The notes: generated from the letters alone by a model not told the origin. Numbered from the stretch's first letter, positions 1 to 6,805 are shown. The stretch is DNA of 10,077 nt from an uncultured Lachnospiraceae bacterium (GCA_902780985.1 CACZHN010000076.1:1-10077), one strand, 5' to 3'. Numbers and translations: made by a program.

Positions 1-954
1 AAGCTTTATACGGAAATGTGCAGCGTGGAGGAAAGCGATCACGGTGCGATTTTCAGATATATGACGGAACTGGGAAGAACAATGGCCGATGCGGACAGAG
101 CAAGCTTCTGGAAGTGGGACAGAAACAAGCACCAGCTCTGGACTACATCCGCTACGGGAGTTGATAAGATCGTCATTCCCGATGATACCGGTCTTGTAGG
201 TAAAGCTCTGAAAGAGGGAAGAGTTGTGGTGACCAACGATCCTTACAACGATCCCGACTTCAACAGTGATGTAGATAAGAAGACGGGCTATACTACAAAG
301 TCTGTTCTTGTTATGCCTGTTGCGGATATTAACGGTGTGTTTATCGGCGCATTTCAAATAATCAATAAGAACGGAGACGGCGGATTTGATGAAGTAGAAG
401 ATGTAAGAAAGCTTTCCATAGCTGCGCTTATATCGGGACTTGCCATGGAATCCGAAAGCTTCTTCGAGGAGTCTCATCATGACAAGCTTACCAAGCTGAA
501 GAACAGAATGGGCTTCTACAGCGATTTCTCGCGTAAGTTCAGTAAGGTACTTGATGAGAAGAGACCTGTCAGCATGTTTATCTGCGATATAGATAAGTTC
601 AAGAGAGTAAATGATACCTATGGCCATAATGCCGGCGATGATGTACTTTCTTTTGCGGCTTCTCTTCTTGAAAGTTCCTGTGATGACGGTGAGTCCGTAT
701 ACAGATGGGGCGGAGAAGAGTTTATCATGATGATGCCGGATAAAGATCTTCAGGCATGTGCCGAGAAGGCTGATAAGATCAGAGTGAAAGTCATGAATAC
801 GCCTATTGATGCTGACGGAAATACAATAAATGTAACGGTCAGCTTCGGATGCAATACATTTGATCCTAACCTCTCCATAGAGGACAATATAAGCAAGGCC
901 GATGAACATTTATATACGGCAAAAGAGACAGGAAGAAACAAAGTTGTATGCTAA
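1..954 (+). CDS. GAF-GGDEF protein, probable diguanylate cyclase (5' end outside window)
   Basis: Probably makes the second messenger cyclic di-GMP from two GTP in the cytoplasm. The frame is open to the window edge. The first ATG (16) has no ribosome binding site before it, so the true start is probably upstream. Numbering from that ATG, residues about 10-148 form a GAF domain with the pattern GYTTKSVLVMPV (91-102) and an NK...F...ED tail (117-129) like the NKFDE motif of nucleotide-binding GAF domains. Residues about 155-312 form a GGDEF domain: DKLTKLKNR (156-164), metal-binding DIDKFKRVND (191-200), active site GGEEF (232-236) and ADEHLYTAKETGRN (295-308). The inhibitory I-site RxxD expected five residues before GGEEF reads DDGE, so product feedback is probably absent. 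No membrane segment is visible in this part. The GAF ligand is unknown. Domain identity is secure; cyclase activity is inferred from the intact motif. Confidence 0.9.
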   Translation, partial: KLYTEMCSVEESDHGAIFRYMTELGRTMADADRASFWKWDRNKHQLWTTSATGVDKIVIPDDTGLVGKALKEGRVVVTNDPYNDPDFNSDVDKKTGYTTKSVLVMPVADINGVFIGAFQIINKNGDGGFDEVEDVRKLSIAALISGLAMESESFFEESHHDKLTKLKNRMGFYSDFSRKFSKVLDEKRPVSMFICDIDKFKRVNDTYGHNAGDDVLSFAASLLESSCDDGESVYRWGGEEFIMMMPDKDLQACAEKADKIRVKVMNTPIDADGNTINVTVSFGCNTFDPNLSIEDNISKADEHLYTAKETGRNKVVC

Positions 955-980
955 TTAAATATGCAATTTGAGGAACGACT

Positions 981-2129
981 ATGAAGATCATGCATATGGC
1001 TGACGTACATCTTGATTCTAAGTTATCAAGATATCAGGACAGAGAGAAAGCCAAATCACGAAGGAATGAAATCCTTCTCACATATATTGATGCAGTAAGG
1101 TATGCCGCTGATAATGGAATTGAAGCCATTATCATTGCCGGTGACCTTTTTGATGTTGCAAAGATATCAGCAACGGCGAGAGATACTGTAAGAGATTCTA
1201 TCGAGCAGAATCCGTCGATTACATTTTTCTATCTGAGAGGAAACCATGATGCCGACAGCTTTGAAAAGGCTGTGGTGGAGAAAAGCGGTAAACTCCCGGA
1301 TAATCTCAAGATGTTTTCCAGAGAATGGACAAGTTACAGATATGAAGCACGTGACGGCGTAAGCGTTGTGATCACAGGGGCGGAAATGGATGCGTTCAAC
1401 AGAGCCTCCCTTGTTTCTTCGCTTGCCCTGAATCACAGTGATTTTAATATTGTCACGCTTCACGGACAGGAAGTTCAGACTTCTTCGAAGAATGATGCGG
1501 AGATAATCCCTCTCAGAGAGTTTAAGAACAGAGGCATAGATTACATGGCTCTGGGTCATATACATGAGCCGAAGATAGAAAAGCTCGATGCCAGAGGAAT
1601 CTATTCATATTCGGGATGCCTTGAGGGAAGAGGCTATGATGAGTGCGGACCTCACGGCTTTAACGTGATCGAGGTTACAGGCAGCTACGGCAGCTACTCT
1701 GCGGATATAAAGTTCGTTCCTTTTGCAAAGAGAAATGTATACAGGATCACGGTAGAACCGGGAAACACGGAGTCGGCTCTTGATTCGGCTGCGATCATAA
1801 GGATTGCGGAAGAAAAGATCCGCGAAGCCGGTGTTGCTTCAAAGGATATGGTAAGGCTGGAACTTGCCGGAAAAGTAAATGCCGACACGGATATAGACTG
1901 TGAATTTATAAGAAAATCCATGGAAGGAGACTACTTCCACATAAAGGTGGTCGATAAGACAAAGCCGTATATCGACTATGATTCCTTTATGCATGATATG
2001 TCTCTCAGAGGAGAATTTGTCCGCCTTATAAAGCGGCTCAGTGAAGAGAAAATCCTTGATGAGGATACAGCGGCAAGAATAACCCATATGGGAGTTGACG
2101 TTTTATCCGGAGAGGAGGGAGTACTGTGA
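981..2129 (+). CDS. YhaO/SbcD-like metallophosphoesterase (DNA exonuclease family)
   Basis: Calcineurin-like phosphoesterase of the SbcD/Mre11 superfamily, expected to be the nuclease subunit paired with the ATPase that follows, with a likely role in DNA end processing or repair. All metal-site motifs are present in order: DVH (8-10), GDLFD (54-58), GNHD (87-90), the histidine of TLHGQ (161) and GHIH (192-195). The length, 382 residues, fits YhaO-type proteins, and about 250-382 forms the C-terminal region of the kind that contacts the ATPase. The ATG start at 981 has TGAGGA (969-974) six bases upstream and lies 26 bases after the GGDEF gene. The stop overlaps the GTG of the next gene (GTGA, 2126-2129), which points to translational coupling. 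Motifs and pairing make the family secure; substrate and polarity are not visible from sequence. Confidence 0.9.
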   Translation: MKIMHMADVHLDSKLSRYQDREKAKSRRNEILLTYIDAVRYAADNGIEAIIIAGDLFDVAKISATARDTVRDSIEQNPSITFFYLRGNHDADSFEKAVVEKSGKLPDNLKMFSREWTSYRYEARDGVSVVITGAEMDAFNRASLVSSLALNHSDFNIVTLHGQEVQTSSKNDAEIIPLREFKNRGIDYMALGHIHEPKIEKLDARGIYSYSGCLEGRGYDECGPHGFNVIEVTGSYGSYSADIKFVPFAKRNVYRITVEPGNTESALDSAAIIRIAEEKIREAGVASKDMVRLELAGKVNADTDIDCEFIRKSMEGDYFHIKVVDKTKPYIDYDSFMHDMSLRGEFVRLIKRLSEEKILDEDTAARITHMGVDVLSGEEGVL

Positions 2130-2395
2130 AACTTCTGAATCTCCATATAGAAAACTTCGGAAAGCTTTCCGATGTGGACATTGATCTTAATAACGGGACA
2201 AATGTAATCTTTCATGAAAACGGCTGGGGAAAGTCTACCCTTGCCGAGTTTATCCGTGTAATGTTCTACGGATTGGAAGGCAGCAGAAAAAAAGAATATC
2301 TTGAGAATGACAGGACCAGATTTCAGCCTTGGAACGGAAAGCATTTCGGCGGAGAATTGTCATTTGAAGCGAACGGCAAGCAGTATAGATCGTGA
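2126..2395 (+). CDS. YhaN/SbcC-like ATPase, N-terminal fragment (Walker A part; frame broken)
   Basis: First 89 residues of an SbcC/YhaN-type ATPase that should partner the upstream phosphoesterase. The GTG start follows AGGAGGG (2113-2119) by six bases and overlaps the upstream stop. The N terminus MKLLNLHIENFGKL is typical of SMC/RecF/SbcC-like ATPases. The nucleotide-binding loop is HENGWGKST (30-38), in which the first Walker A glycine is histidine, followed by the usual FIRVMFYGLEG segment. The frame ends at TGA 2393-2395 in the middle of the N-terminal ATPase lobe, while homologous-looking sequence continues at once in the -1 frame from 2392. The fragment alone cannot be a working ATPase. 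It is either half of a frameshifted gene or the product of a sequencing error in an intact gene of about 795 codons. Confidence 0.8.
   Translation: MKLLNLHIENFGKLSDVDIDLNNGTNVIFHENGWGKSTLAEFIRVMFYGLEGSRKKEYLENDRTRFQPWNGKHFGGELSFEANGKQYRS
2387..2395 (+). other. Frame break in YhaN-like gene
   Basis: The N-terminal frame reads AGA TCG TGA here, and the C-terminal frame starts as GTG at 2392, overlapping the stop as GTGA. The downstream frame has a TAG at 2386-2388, so any switch must happen within 2389-2395. There is no slippery heptamer. Adding one base after AGA (for example AGA ATC GTG) restores Y-R-I-V-R-N-L-A-G-K, which matches the expected strand of this family. A one-base deletion, real or an assembly error, is the simplest reading. 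Reinitiation at the GTG is possible, but no good ribosome binding site is seen. Confidence 0.75.
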
Positions 2396-4509
2396 GAAAT
2401 CTTGCCGGAAAAGACAGAGATATGACATTTAAACTATATGATCTTACTACCATGCTGGAGTCCTCCGACTATTCCGAAAAAATAGGAGAAGAGCTTTTCG
2501 GTGTGGACTGCGAATCCTTCAGAAAGACCTGCTTTGTAGGCGGTGAAGGAGTTAAGTTTAACGGGATCAACAGTGTCATAGGAGCTAAAGTAAGTTCCGT
2601 AAGTCAGATAGGAGATCTGGATAATTATGATGCTGCCGAGAGTAAGATAAGTGCTTATCTTAATGCGAATTCCCCTACGAGAAAAACAGGTGAACTCTTT
2701 AAGCTTAAGTCTCTTATGAACGAACTGAAGCAGAATATAAAAAACAAAGATTCCGTAGCCGACAGAATAAGCGAGATAAAGCGTAACAGAGCCCTTTCCG
2801 AAGAAAAGATACGTGAACTGAAGGAAGAACAGGAGAAGGCTGTCGGACTTCAGAAGATAAATGCGGAATCAAAGCAGACTAAGCTTAAGCTTGAAACACT
2901 GAATAACCTTAAGGCGGATGTTGAATCCAGAAAACTCAGTCTTGATGAAAGACTGCAGGAACTCCCGGAAGAAATTCCTACTCCCGATATGCTGGATAAA
3001 GCAAATGCCATGGTTCAGGAATTCAGTGAATTACAGGCGCAGAAGAATATCATAGACGGTGTGGGAGAAAGCGAAAGATTTCTTGAACTTAAAAGATATT
3101 TCAGCTTCGGAATTCCGGACCCGGATACGATACAGAATATGATAAATAAAGTTAATAATCTTCAGAATCTGAGACAGATGAATGAAACCTATGCTTCTCT
3201 TTTGGAGTCCGAGGAGAAGAGGTTAGCTGTTGAGGAAAATAATCTTAAGCAGAAGAGACAGAAGGTTGAATTTAAGAAAAAGATGCTGCTTATTGCGGCT
3301 TTGGTATTCTTTGCTGTCAGTATCGGATGTGCCATCGGATATAAGGTTACGGGAGATACCCTTTGCCTCGGATTTGCCTGCATAGCCGGTGTTCTCGGTG
3401 TAATTCCGCTCTCAGTAAGGGGCATGACTGATTCGGATATAAATTATTATTCTTTTGATACCGAGCATATCGATAAATATAAACACGGAATCGAGAGAAA
3501 TAATAAAGAAATCAAGGATGTTGAAGACATCGTTAAGGCGTTTCTGCTGGTACATTCGCTGGAGTATTCCGAGGAAAAAGCCGAGGAATATATGTACGAT
3601 ATTAAGCTTAAGTCCATTGAATATATCGGACTGAAAAAGGCTATTAAAGATAATTCGGATCTGAGCGAAGATCTTAATATCAAGCTGGATGAAATAGCCG
3701 ACGACCTTGAACTCTTACTGGAGAAAATGGGCTTGACCGGAAACGAATACTCCGATGAAGATATTGACGAAGTCAGCAGAAACCTGAACGCTCTGTCACG
3801 TTCGGTATATACATACGAGCATGAAGTCCGCGAATATGAAAAGGCTCAGGAAAAGCTCAGGGATTATCTTGAAAAGAATCCGGATGTGGAGAAAATCGAA
3901 ACCGGATCCGTGGGTGAAGTGCCGGATGAAGATTATTCTGTTGGAATAAAGGAGATCGCTTCACGCATTTCCGAGCAGCAGGAGCTTATAAGCAGATATG
4001 ACAGAGAACTGGAAAATGCATTCGAAGCCATGGATGCTTTCTCGGAAGCCGAAGAAAGACTTTCCGAGATGGAAGCCGAGTACAATGAACGTTCGGATAA
4101 ATATGCGATAGTCGAGAAGACTCAGAATTATCTCAGAGAAGCAAAGGAACTCTTTATAGCCAAGTATATGAGTCCGATAAAGGATTCCTTTGACAGTTAC
4201 TACAATATCATTTCGGAAAACGGAGATGTTTTCAGGATTGATGCAAATGTAAATCTGGCACGTAAGGAAGAGGGAGAATATCACGATATTCAGGCTCAGA
4301 GCGAAGGCTACGGAGAGGCTATAGGAATATGTATGAGACTTGCTCTTCTTGATACTATGTATAAAAACGAGAAGCCGTTTATCGTTCTGGATGATCCGTT
4401 CTTCCAGATGGACGAAACACGACTTAACGGTGCTCGCAAACTTATGGATGCGGTTGCCGAAAAATATCAGATCATCTATATGACATGCCATGAAAGCAGA
4501 GCGCTGTAG
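2392..4509 (+). CDS. YhaN/SbcC-like ATPase, C-terminal part: coiled coils, membrane hairpin, Walker B
   Basis: Remaining 705 residues of the YhaN-like ATPase, in the -1 frame relative to its first part. Residues 1-60 complete the N-terminal ATPase lobe (TFKLYDLTTMLES, then EELFGVDCESFRKTCFVGG). Residues about 90-295 are charged, Glu/Lys/Leu-rich coiled coil. Two hydrophobic segments follow, about 299-321 and 324-345, forming a probable membrane hairpin in mid-protein, a feature I recall from YhaN-type proteins but not from SbcC. A second coiled coil runs about 350-610. The C-terminal ATPase lobe has a divergent signature, QSEGYGEAIGICMRLALL, a Walker B VLDDPF (665-670), D-loop FQMDETRL and a final H-loop MTCHESRAL. 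The GTG at 2392 is a nominal start only; no ribosome binding site precedes it. Reading is uninterrupted apart from the break. With the upstream phosphoesterase it would form a membrane-tethered SbcCD-like complex. Confidence 0.8.
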   Translation: MRNLAGKDRDMTFKLYDLTTMLESSDYSEKIGEELFGVDCESFRKTCFVGGEGVKFNGINSVIGAKVSSVSQIGDLDNYDAAESKISAYLNANSPTRKTGELFKLKSLMNELKQNIKNKDSVADRISEIKRNRALSEEKIRELKEEQEKAVGLQKINAESKQTKLKLETLNNLKADVESRKLSLDERLQELPEEIPTPDMLDKANAMVQEFSELQAQKNIIDGVGESERFLELKRYFSFGIPDPDTIQNMINKVNNLQNLRQMNETYASLLESEEKRLAVEENNLKQKRQKVEFKKKMLLIAALVFFAVSIGCAIGYKVTGDTLCLGFACIAGVLGVIPLSVRGMTDSDINYYSFDTEHIDKYKHGIERNNKEIKDVEDIVKAFLLVHSLEYSEEKAEEYMYDIKLKSIEYIGLKKAIKDNSDLSEDLNIKLDEIADDLELLLEKMGLTGNEYSDEDIDEVSRNLNALSRSVYTYEHEVREYEKAQEKLRDYLEKNPDVEKIETGSVGEVPDEDYSVGIKEIASRISEQQELISRYDRELENAFEAMDAFSEAEERLSEMEAEYNERSDKYAIVEKTQNYLREAKELFIAKYMSPIKDSFDSYYNIISENGDVFRIDANVNLARKEEGEYHDIQAQSEGYGEAIGICMRLALLDTMYKNEKPFIVLDDPFFQMDETRLNGARKLMDAVAEKYQIIYMTCHESRAL

Positions 4510-4560
4510 ATTAATACATTTCACGACATAAAGAAGGCTGTTCGCAACAGATTTAAAGTA

Positions 4561-4587
4561 TTGATATATATTTGGGAATACTATAGT
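4561..4587 (+). promoter_or_regulatory. Possible weak promoter of the two-component operon
   Basis: The 117-base gap after the ATPase gene has TTGATA (4561-4566) and TATAGT (4582-4587), with a short 15-base spacer. An inverted repeat AGTATT-N14-AATACT (4557-4562, 4577-4582) overlaps these boxes, and ACTATAGT (4580-4587) is itself a palindrome. This could be a regulated promoter for the membrane protein/regulator/kinase operon. The spacing is poor and the region AT-rich, so the call is tentative. No convincing terminator for the upstream gene is seen. Confidence 0.3.
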
Positions 4588-4626
4588 CTTACGTGAATAG
4601 GGTTAAGTATAAAGGGGTATAGTGAG

Positions 4627-4968
4627 ATGTTTAAAGCGTTAAGTGATTTTATGATTTTCATAGCGGCGGTGTTTTTTATAAATGCTGTCGTATCGATTGT
4701 TATTACCAAGGTCAGAACAAACAGGATCCTGAAAGAGGATGAAAGCCTGTATGATATGACAAAATTTTATACCAGCAAATGGGGGAATGAAAATGCAAGA
4801 CTTGTAGTCGGGGGTGTTCTGTGTTATCTTTGTATAGCATGTGTCTGCGCATGGTTTAAACTTGTGCCGGTACTTGTTATAGCATCGATTGCAATTATTA
4901 TCTTTTATATCAGAGTGAATGTTGTCATGATGAATTATGTGGATAAGAAAGTGCATGAGAAGAAATGA
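4627..4968 (+). CDS. Small membrane protein of unknown function, first gene of a two-component operon
   Basis: I do not recognise a family. The 113 residues contain three probable membrane helices, about 7-27, 59-77 and 80-98, with a polar, charged segment (28-58, including KVRTNRILKEDESLYD) between the first two and a lysine-rich tail (DKKVHEKK). No signal peptide cleavage site, metal motif or enzymatic motif is apparent. The start ATG is preceded by AAAGGGG (4611-4617) with nine bases of spacing. The stop codon TGA (4966-4968) lies inside the ribosome binding site of the following response regulator, so the two are probably translationally coupled. Because the kinase of this operon has no membrane part, this protein is a candidate sensor or membrane anchor for it. 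That role is inferred from position only. Confidence 0.75.
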   Translation: MFKALSDFMIFIAAVFFINAVVSIVITKVRTNRILKEDESLYDMTKFYTSKWGNENARLVVGGVLCYLCIACVCAWFKLVPVLVIASIAIIIFYIRVNVVMMNYVDKKVHEKK

Positions 4969-4981
4969 GGTTATACCCTTG
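4966..4981 (+). promoter_or_regulatory. Ribosome binding site setting a TTG start for the response regulator
   Basis: TGAGGT (4966-4971) overlaps the stop codon of the membrane-protein gene and lies seven bases before TTG 4979-4981. Starting there gives MIIQIVEDDKAL, where the acidic pair of the receiver domain falls at residues 7-9 as usual. The in-frame ATGs at 4937 and 4955 would add 14 or 8 residues before the first receiver strand and have weaker upstream sites. Confidence 0.6.
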
Positions 4982-5668
4982 ATTATTCAGATTGTAGAAG
5001 ATGACAAAGCACTTAGCGACGGAATAGAGATCACTCTTTCCGATGCGGAAACAGAATTTAAGAAATATTATACGATAGGAGATGCTCTCGCCGGTTTTAA
5101 GAATTTCGGCGATGAGTTATCTCTTATTATTCTTGACCTGAATCTTCCGGACGGAATAGGTTATGACTACCTGAAAGCGGTCCGTGAGAAAAGCGATGTA
5201 CCTGTTCTCATCCTTACGGCAAATGATATGGAAATGGATGAGGTAAAGGGGCTTACCATGGGCGCGGATGACTTTCTGACAAAGCCTTTCAGCCTTGCGG
5301 TTCTCCGTGCACGTGTAAATGCGCTCATCAGAAGAAGTAAGCGCACACAGCCTGAGAAGCCGGCTTCGAATCTGGTTTATACACTGGATGATATGGTATT
5401 TGATTTTGAGAAGCTGGTATTCAAAAAGGGTGATGATGAAATCTTTTTCAGCGTAAACGAGCAGAGGCTTCTTAAGCTTTTCCTTGATAACAGAGGAAGA
5501 GTACTTACCCGCGATACTCTGATGGACAGACTCTGGGGAGATGACGGAGACTTTGTAGATGAAAATGCTCTGTCGGTTACGATCAACAGACTCAGAAGCA
5601 AGATAGAATCATCAAAGCAGGTAAAGCATATAAATACTGTCTACGGACAGGGTTACAGATTCGAATAG
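4979..5668 (+). CDS. OmpR/PhoB-family response regulator
   Basis: DNA-binding response regulator, phosphorylated by the kinase encoded next to it. From the TTG start it has 229 residues. The receiver domain spans 1-118, with the acidic pocket EDD (7-9), phosphoacceptor Asp53 (LIILDLNLPDG), Thr80 (LILTAND) and Lys102 (LTKPF). A winged-helix domain spans about 130-229, with the recognition helix around FVDENALSVTINRLRSKI (192-209) and the final wing VYGQGYRF. The FVDENxLxVxxNRLRxKI pattern resembles BceR-type regulators, which usually respond to cell-envelope stress, but no BceAB-like transporter gene is adjacent here. The TTG start is chosen because of the well-spaced ribosome binding site overlapping the upstream stop and the normal length of the N terminus; an ATG at 4937 or 4955 is the alternative. 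Target genes are unknown. Confidence 0.9.
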   Translation: MIIQIVEDDKALSDGIEITLSDAETEFKKYYTIGDALAGFKNFGDELSLIILDLNLPDGIGYDYLKAVREKSDVPVLILTANDMEMDEVKGLTMGADDFLTKPFSLAVLRARVNALIRRSKRTQPEKPASNLVYTLDDMVFDFEKLVFKKGDDEIFFSVNEQRLLKLFLDNRGRVLTRDTLMDRLWGDDGDFVDENALSVTINRLRSKIESSKQVKHINTVYGQGYRFE

Positions 5669-5688
5669 ATATTAAGAAGGCATAGATA

Positions 5689-6543
5689 ATGTTTGAAAAC
5701 AGAACCATAGCCAGACTTGAGGAAATGCTGGATGCCGCTATAGACGGACGTTTTGAAGAAAGCGAATTCGATGAGACAAAGCTTTCGAGACTCGAGTCCC
5801 GATGGAAGGAGTTCCTCGGAGCATCGGTACTTTCCAATAACAATCTGGAAGCAGAGAGACACAGACTGGAAGAATTTATATCCGATATCTCTCATCAGAC
5901 AAAAACACCTATGACGGTCATAAAGATGTATGCGGAGCTCCTGAATGAGGAAGCGGCTTTAGGTGAAGAGGCTTCCATAGAGAAGATCCGTAAGTATGCC
6001 CGAGAAATCAGCAGACAGGGAGAAAGACTGGAGTTCCTTATAGATTCACTTACAAAGCTGTCCCGTCTTGAGAACGGTACACTTGAAGTGGTTTCGACAG
6101 CCGGTGAAGTGGATAAACTTATAAAGGCTGCGGTACATGCGGTAGAACCTAAAGCTGCAGCAAAGAGCATTTCCATCCATAAGCCCGAGGCTTCAGATAA
6201 GAAGGCTCGTTTCGATCTTAAATGGACAACCGAAGCTCTGGTAAATGTATTGGATAATGCGGTTAAATATTCTCCTGAAGGAGGCCGCATAGATATAACC
6301 ATAGACGAATATGATGTATATCTTGCGATACATGTAATCGATGAAGGCCCTGGAATCAAAGAAGAAGATATGGCAAAGATCTTCGGACGATTCTACAGAA
6401 GCAATGACTTCCAGCAGGAAGAGGGCGTCGGAATAGGACTATATCTTACACGTGAGATAGTAGCCAAGGAAGACGGATACATCAAAGTAGTACCGAACAA
6501 TAAACGAACAGGCGGAGAACTCATACTATACCTCCGCAGATAG
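5689..6543 (+). CDS. Soluble sensor histidine kinase without membrane domain
   Basis: Kinase partner of the preceding response regulator, 20 bases downstream. ATG 5689 follows AGAAGG (5675-5680) by eight bases. The 284 residues contain a short, charged, probably helical N terminus (1-60), a dimerisation and phosphotransfer domain with FISDISHQTKTP (63-74, phosphoacceptor His69), and a catalytic domain with N-box NVLDNAVKY (186-194), G1 box DEGPGI (218-223), F-box FGRFYRS (232-238) and G2 box GVGIGLYL (246-253). All catalytic motifs are intact. There is no hydrophobic segment, PAS, GAF or HAMP domain. Many related kinases with this type of H-box carry N-terminal membrane helices, so this looks like a version in which the membrane part is missing or supplied by another protein, possibly the three-helix protein at the start of this operon. 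Confidence 0.9.
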   Translation: MFENRTIARLEEMLDAAIDGRFEESEFDETKLSRLESRWKEFLGASVLSNNNLEAERHRLEEFISDISHQTKTPMTVIKMYAELLNEEAALGEEASIEKIRKYAREISRQGERLEFLIDSLTKLSRLENGTLEVVSTAGEVDKLIKAAVHAVEPKAAAKSISIHKPEASDKKARFDLKWTTEALVNVLDNAVKYSPEGGRIDITIDEYDVYLAIHVIDEGPGIKEEDMAKIFGRFYRSNDFQQEEGVGIGLYLTREIVAKEDGYIKVVPNNKRTGGELILYLRR

Positions 6544-6545
6544 AA

Positions 6546-6678
6546 TTTGATTTGAATATTAGAAGATGTGAATGCCCGGAAGCATTCGGACGCACCCATC
6601 ACCCGCCCACAAAGGGCTCTGATGTGCACGCCGATATGTTTCCGGGCTATTTTCATGTCTTAAAATAATTAAATCAAA
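6546..6678 (+). ncRNA. Long rod-like hairpin, possible structured RNA or 3' UTR element
   Basis: Nearly the whole stretch folds back on itself. Outer arm 6546-6572 pairs with 6652-6678 without gaps (24 pairs over 27 positions), starting with TTTGATTT against AAATCAAA. The core follows: 6574-6585 with 6636-6647 (12 bp), TCGG/CCGA (6586-6589, 6631-6634), GCA/TGC, CATCA/TGATG (6597-6601, 6620-6624) and GCCC/GGGC closing an ACAAA loop (6609-6613). The four non-Watson-Crick pairs counted (54-70, 67-57, 68-56 and 82-39, last two digits) are all G-U on the + strand and would be C-A on the - strand, which favours + strand RNA. It begins two bases after the kinase stop codon. No known RNA family was recognised. 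A mobile miniature element is an alternative, but no target-site duplication is seen. Confidence 0.5.
6574..6653 (+). terminator. Probable terminator of the two-component operon (core of the long hairpin)
   Basis: GCCCGGAA (6574-6581) pairs with TTCCGGGC (6640-6647). The stem continues inward, and the 3' arm is followed by TATTTT (6648-6653). It lies 30 bases after the kinase stop and before the next promoter, so termination fits its position. The stem is much longer than a usual intrinsic terminator and the T run is short, so efficiency is uncertain. Confidence 0.5.
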
Positions 6679-6679
6679 A

Positions 6680-6699
6680 TTCATTGAATAAATATTCAA
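6680..6699. promoter_or_regulatory. Operator-like site 1 upstream of the oxidoreductase promoter
   Basis: TTCATTGAATAAATATTCAA. Its reverse complement has the form TTGAA-N6-TTCAATGAA, identical outside the six central bases to the site at 6734-6753, but in the opposite orientation. It ends eight bases before the -35 box. It is a likely binding site for the TetR-type regulator encoded at the end of this operon. Confidence 0.6.
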
Positions 6700-6706
6700 A
6701 ATATTG

Positions 6707-6735
6707 TTGACAAAACATTAAAAGTGCATTATATT
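6707..6735 (+). promoter_or_regulatory. Promoter of the oxidoreductase-TetR operon
   Basis: The -35 box TTGACA (6707-6712) is perfect and is followed after 17 bases by TATATT (6730-6735), a sigma-A-type promoter. Transcription should begin near 6742, leaving a leader of about 64 bases. The -10 box overlaps the first bases of operator-like site 2. Confidence 0.75.
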
Positions 6736-6753
6736 GAAAGCAAGTTCAATGAA
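6734..6753. promoter_or_regulatory. Operator-like site 2 over the transcription start
   Basis: TTGAAAGCAAGTTCAATGAA, of the form TTGAA-N6-TTCAATGAA. It covers the end of the -10 box and the expected start of transcription, so a bound regulator would block RNA polymerase. Its TTGAA-N6-TTCAA core starts exactly 50 bases after the core of site 1 (6684). Confidence 0.65.
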
Positions 6754-6805
6754 CGGGCATTTAACGAAACAAAAATAAAAAAAGTATTTATACGGAGGAA
6801 GCATC

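Noticed and set aside
2380..2396. Programmed -1 ribosomal frameshift in the YhaN-like gene
   Set aside because: No slippery heptamer is present, and the -1 frame has a TAG at 2386-2388, leaving only a few bases for a slip.
4538..4550. Hairpin CTGTT-CGC-AACAG after the ATPase gene as a terminator
   Set aside because: Only five base pairs and no T run follows.
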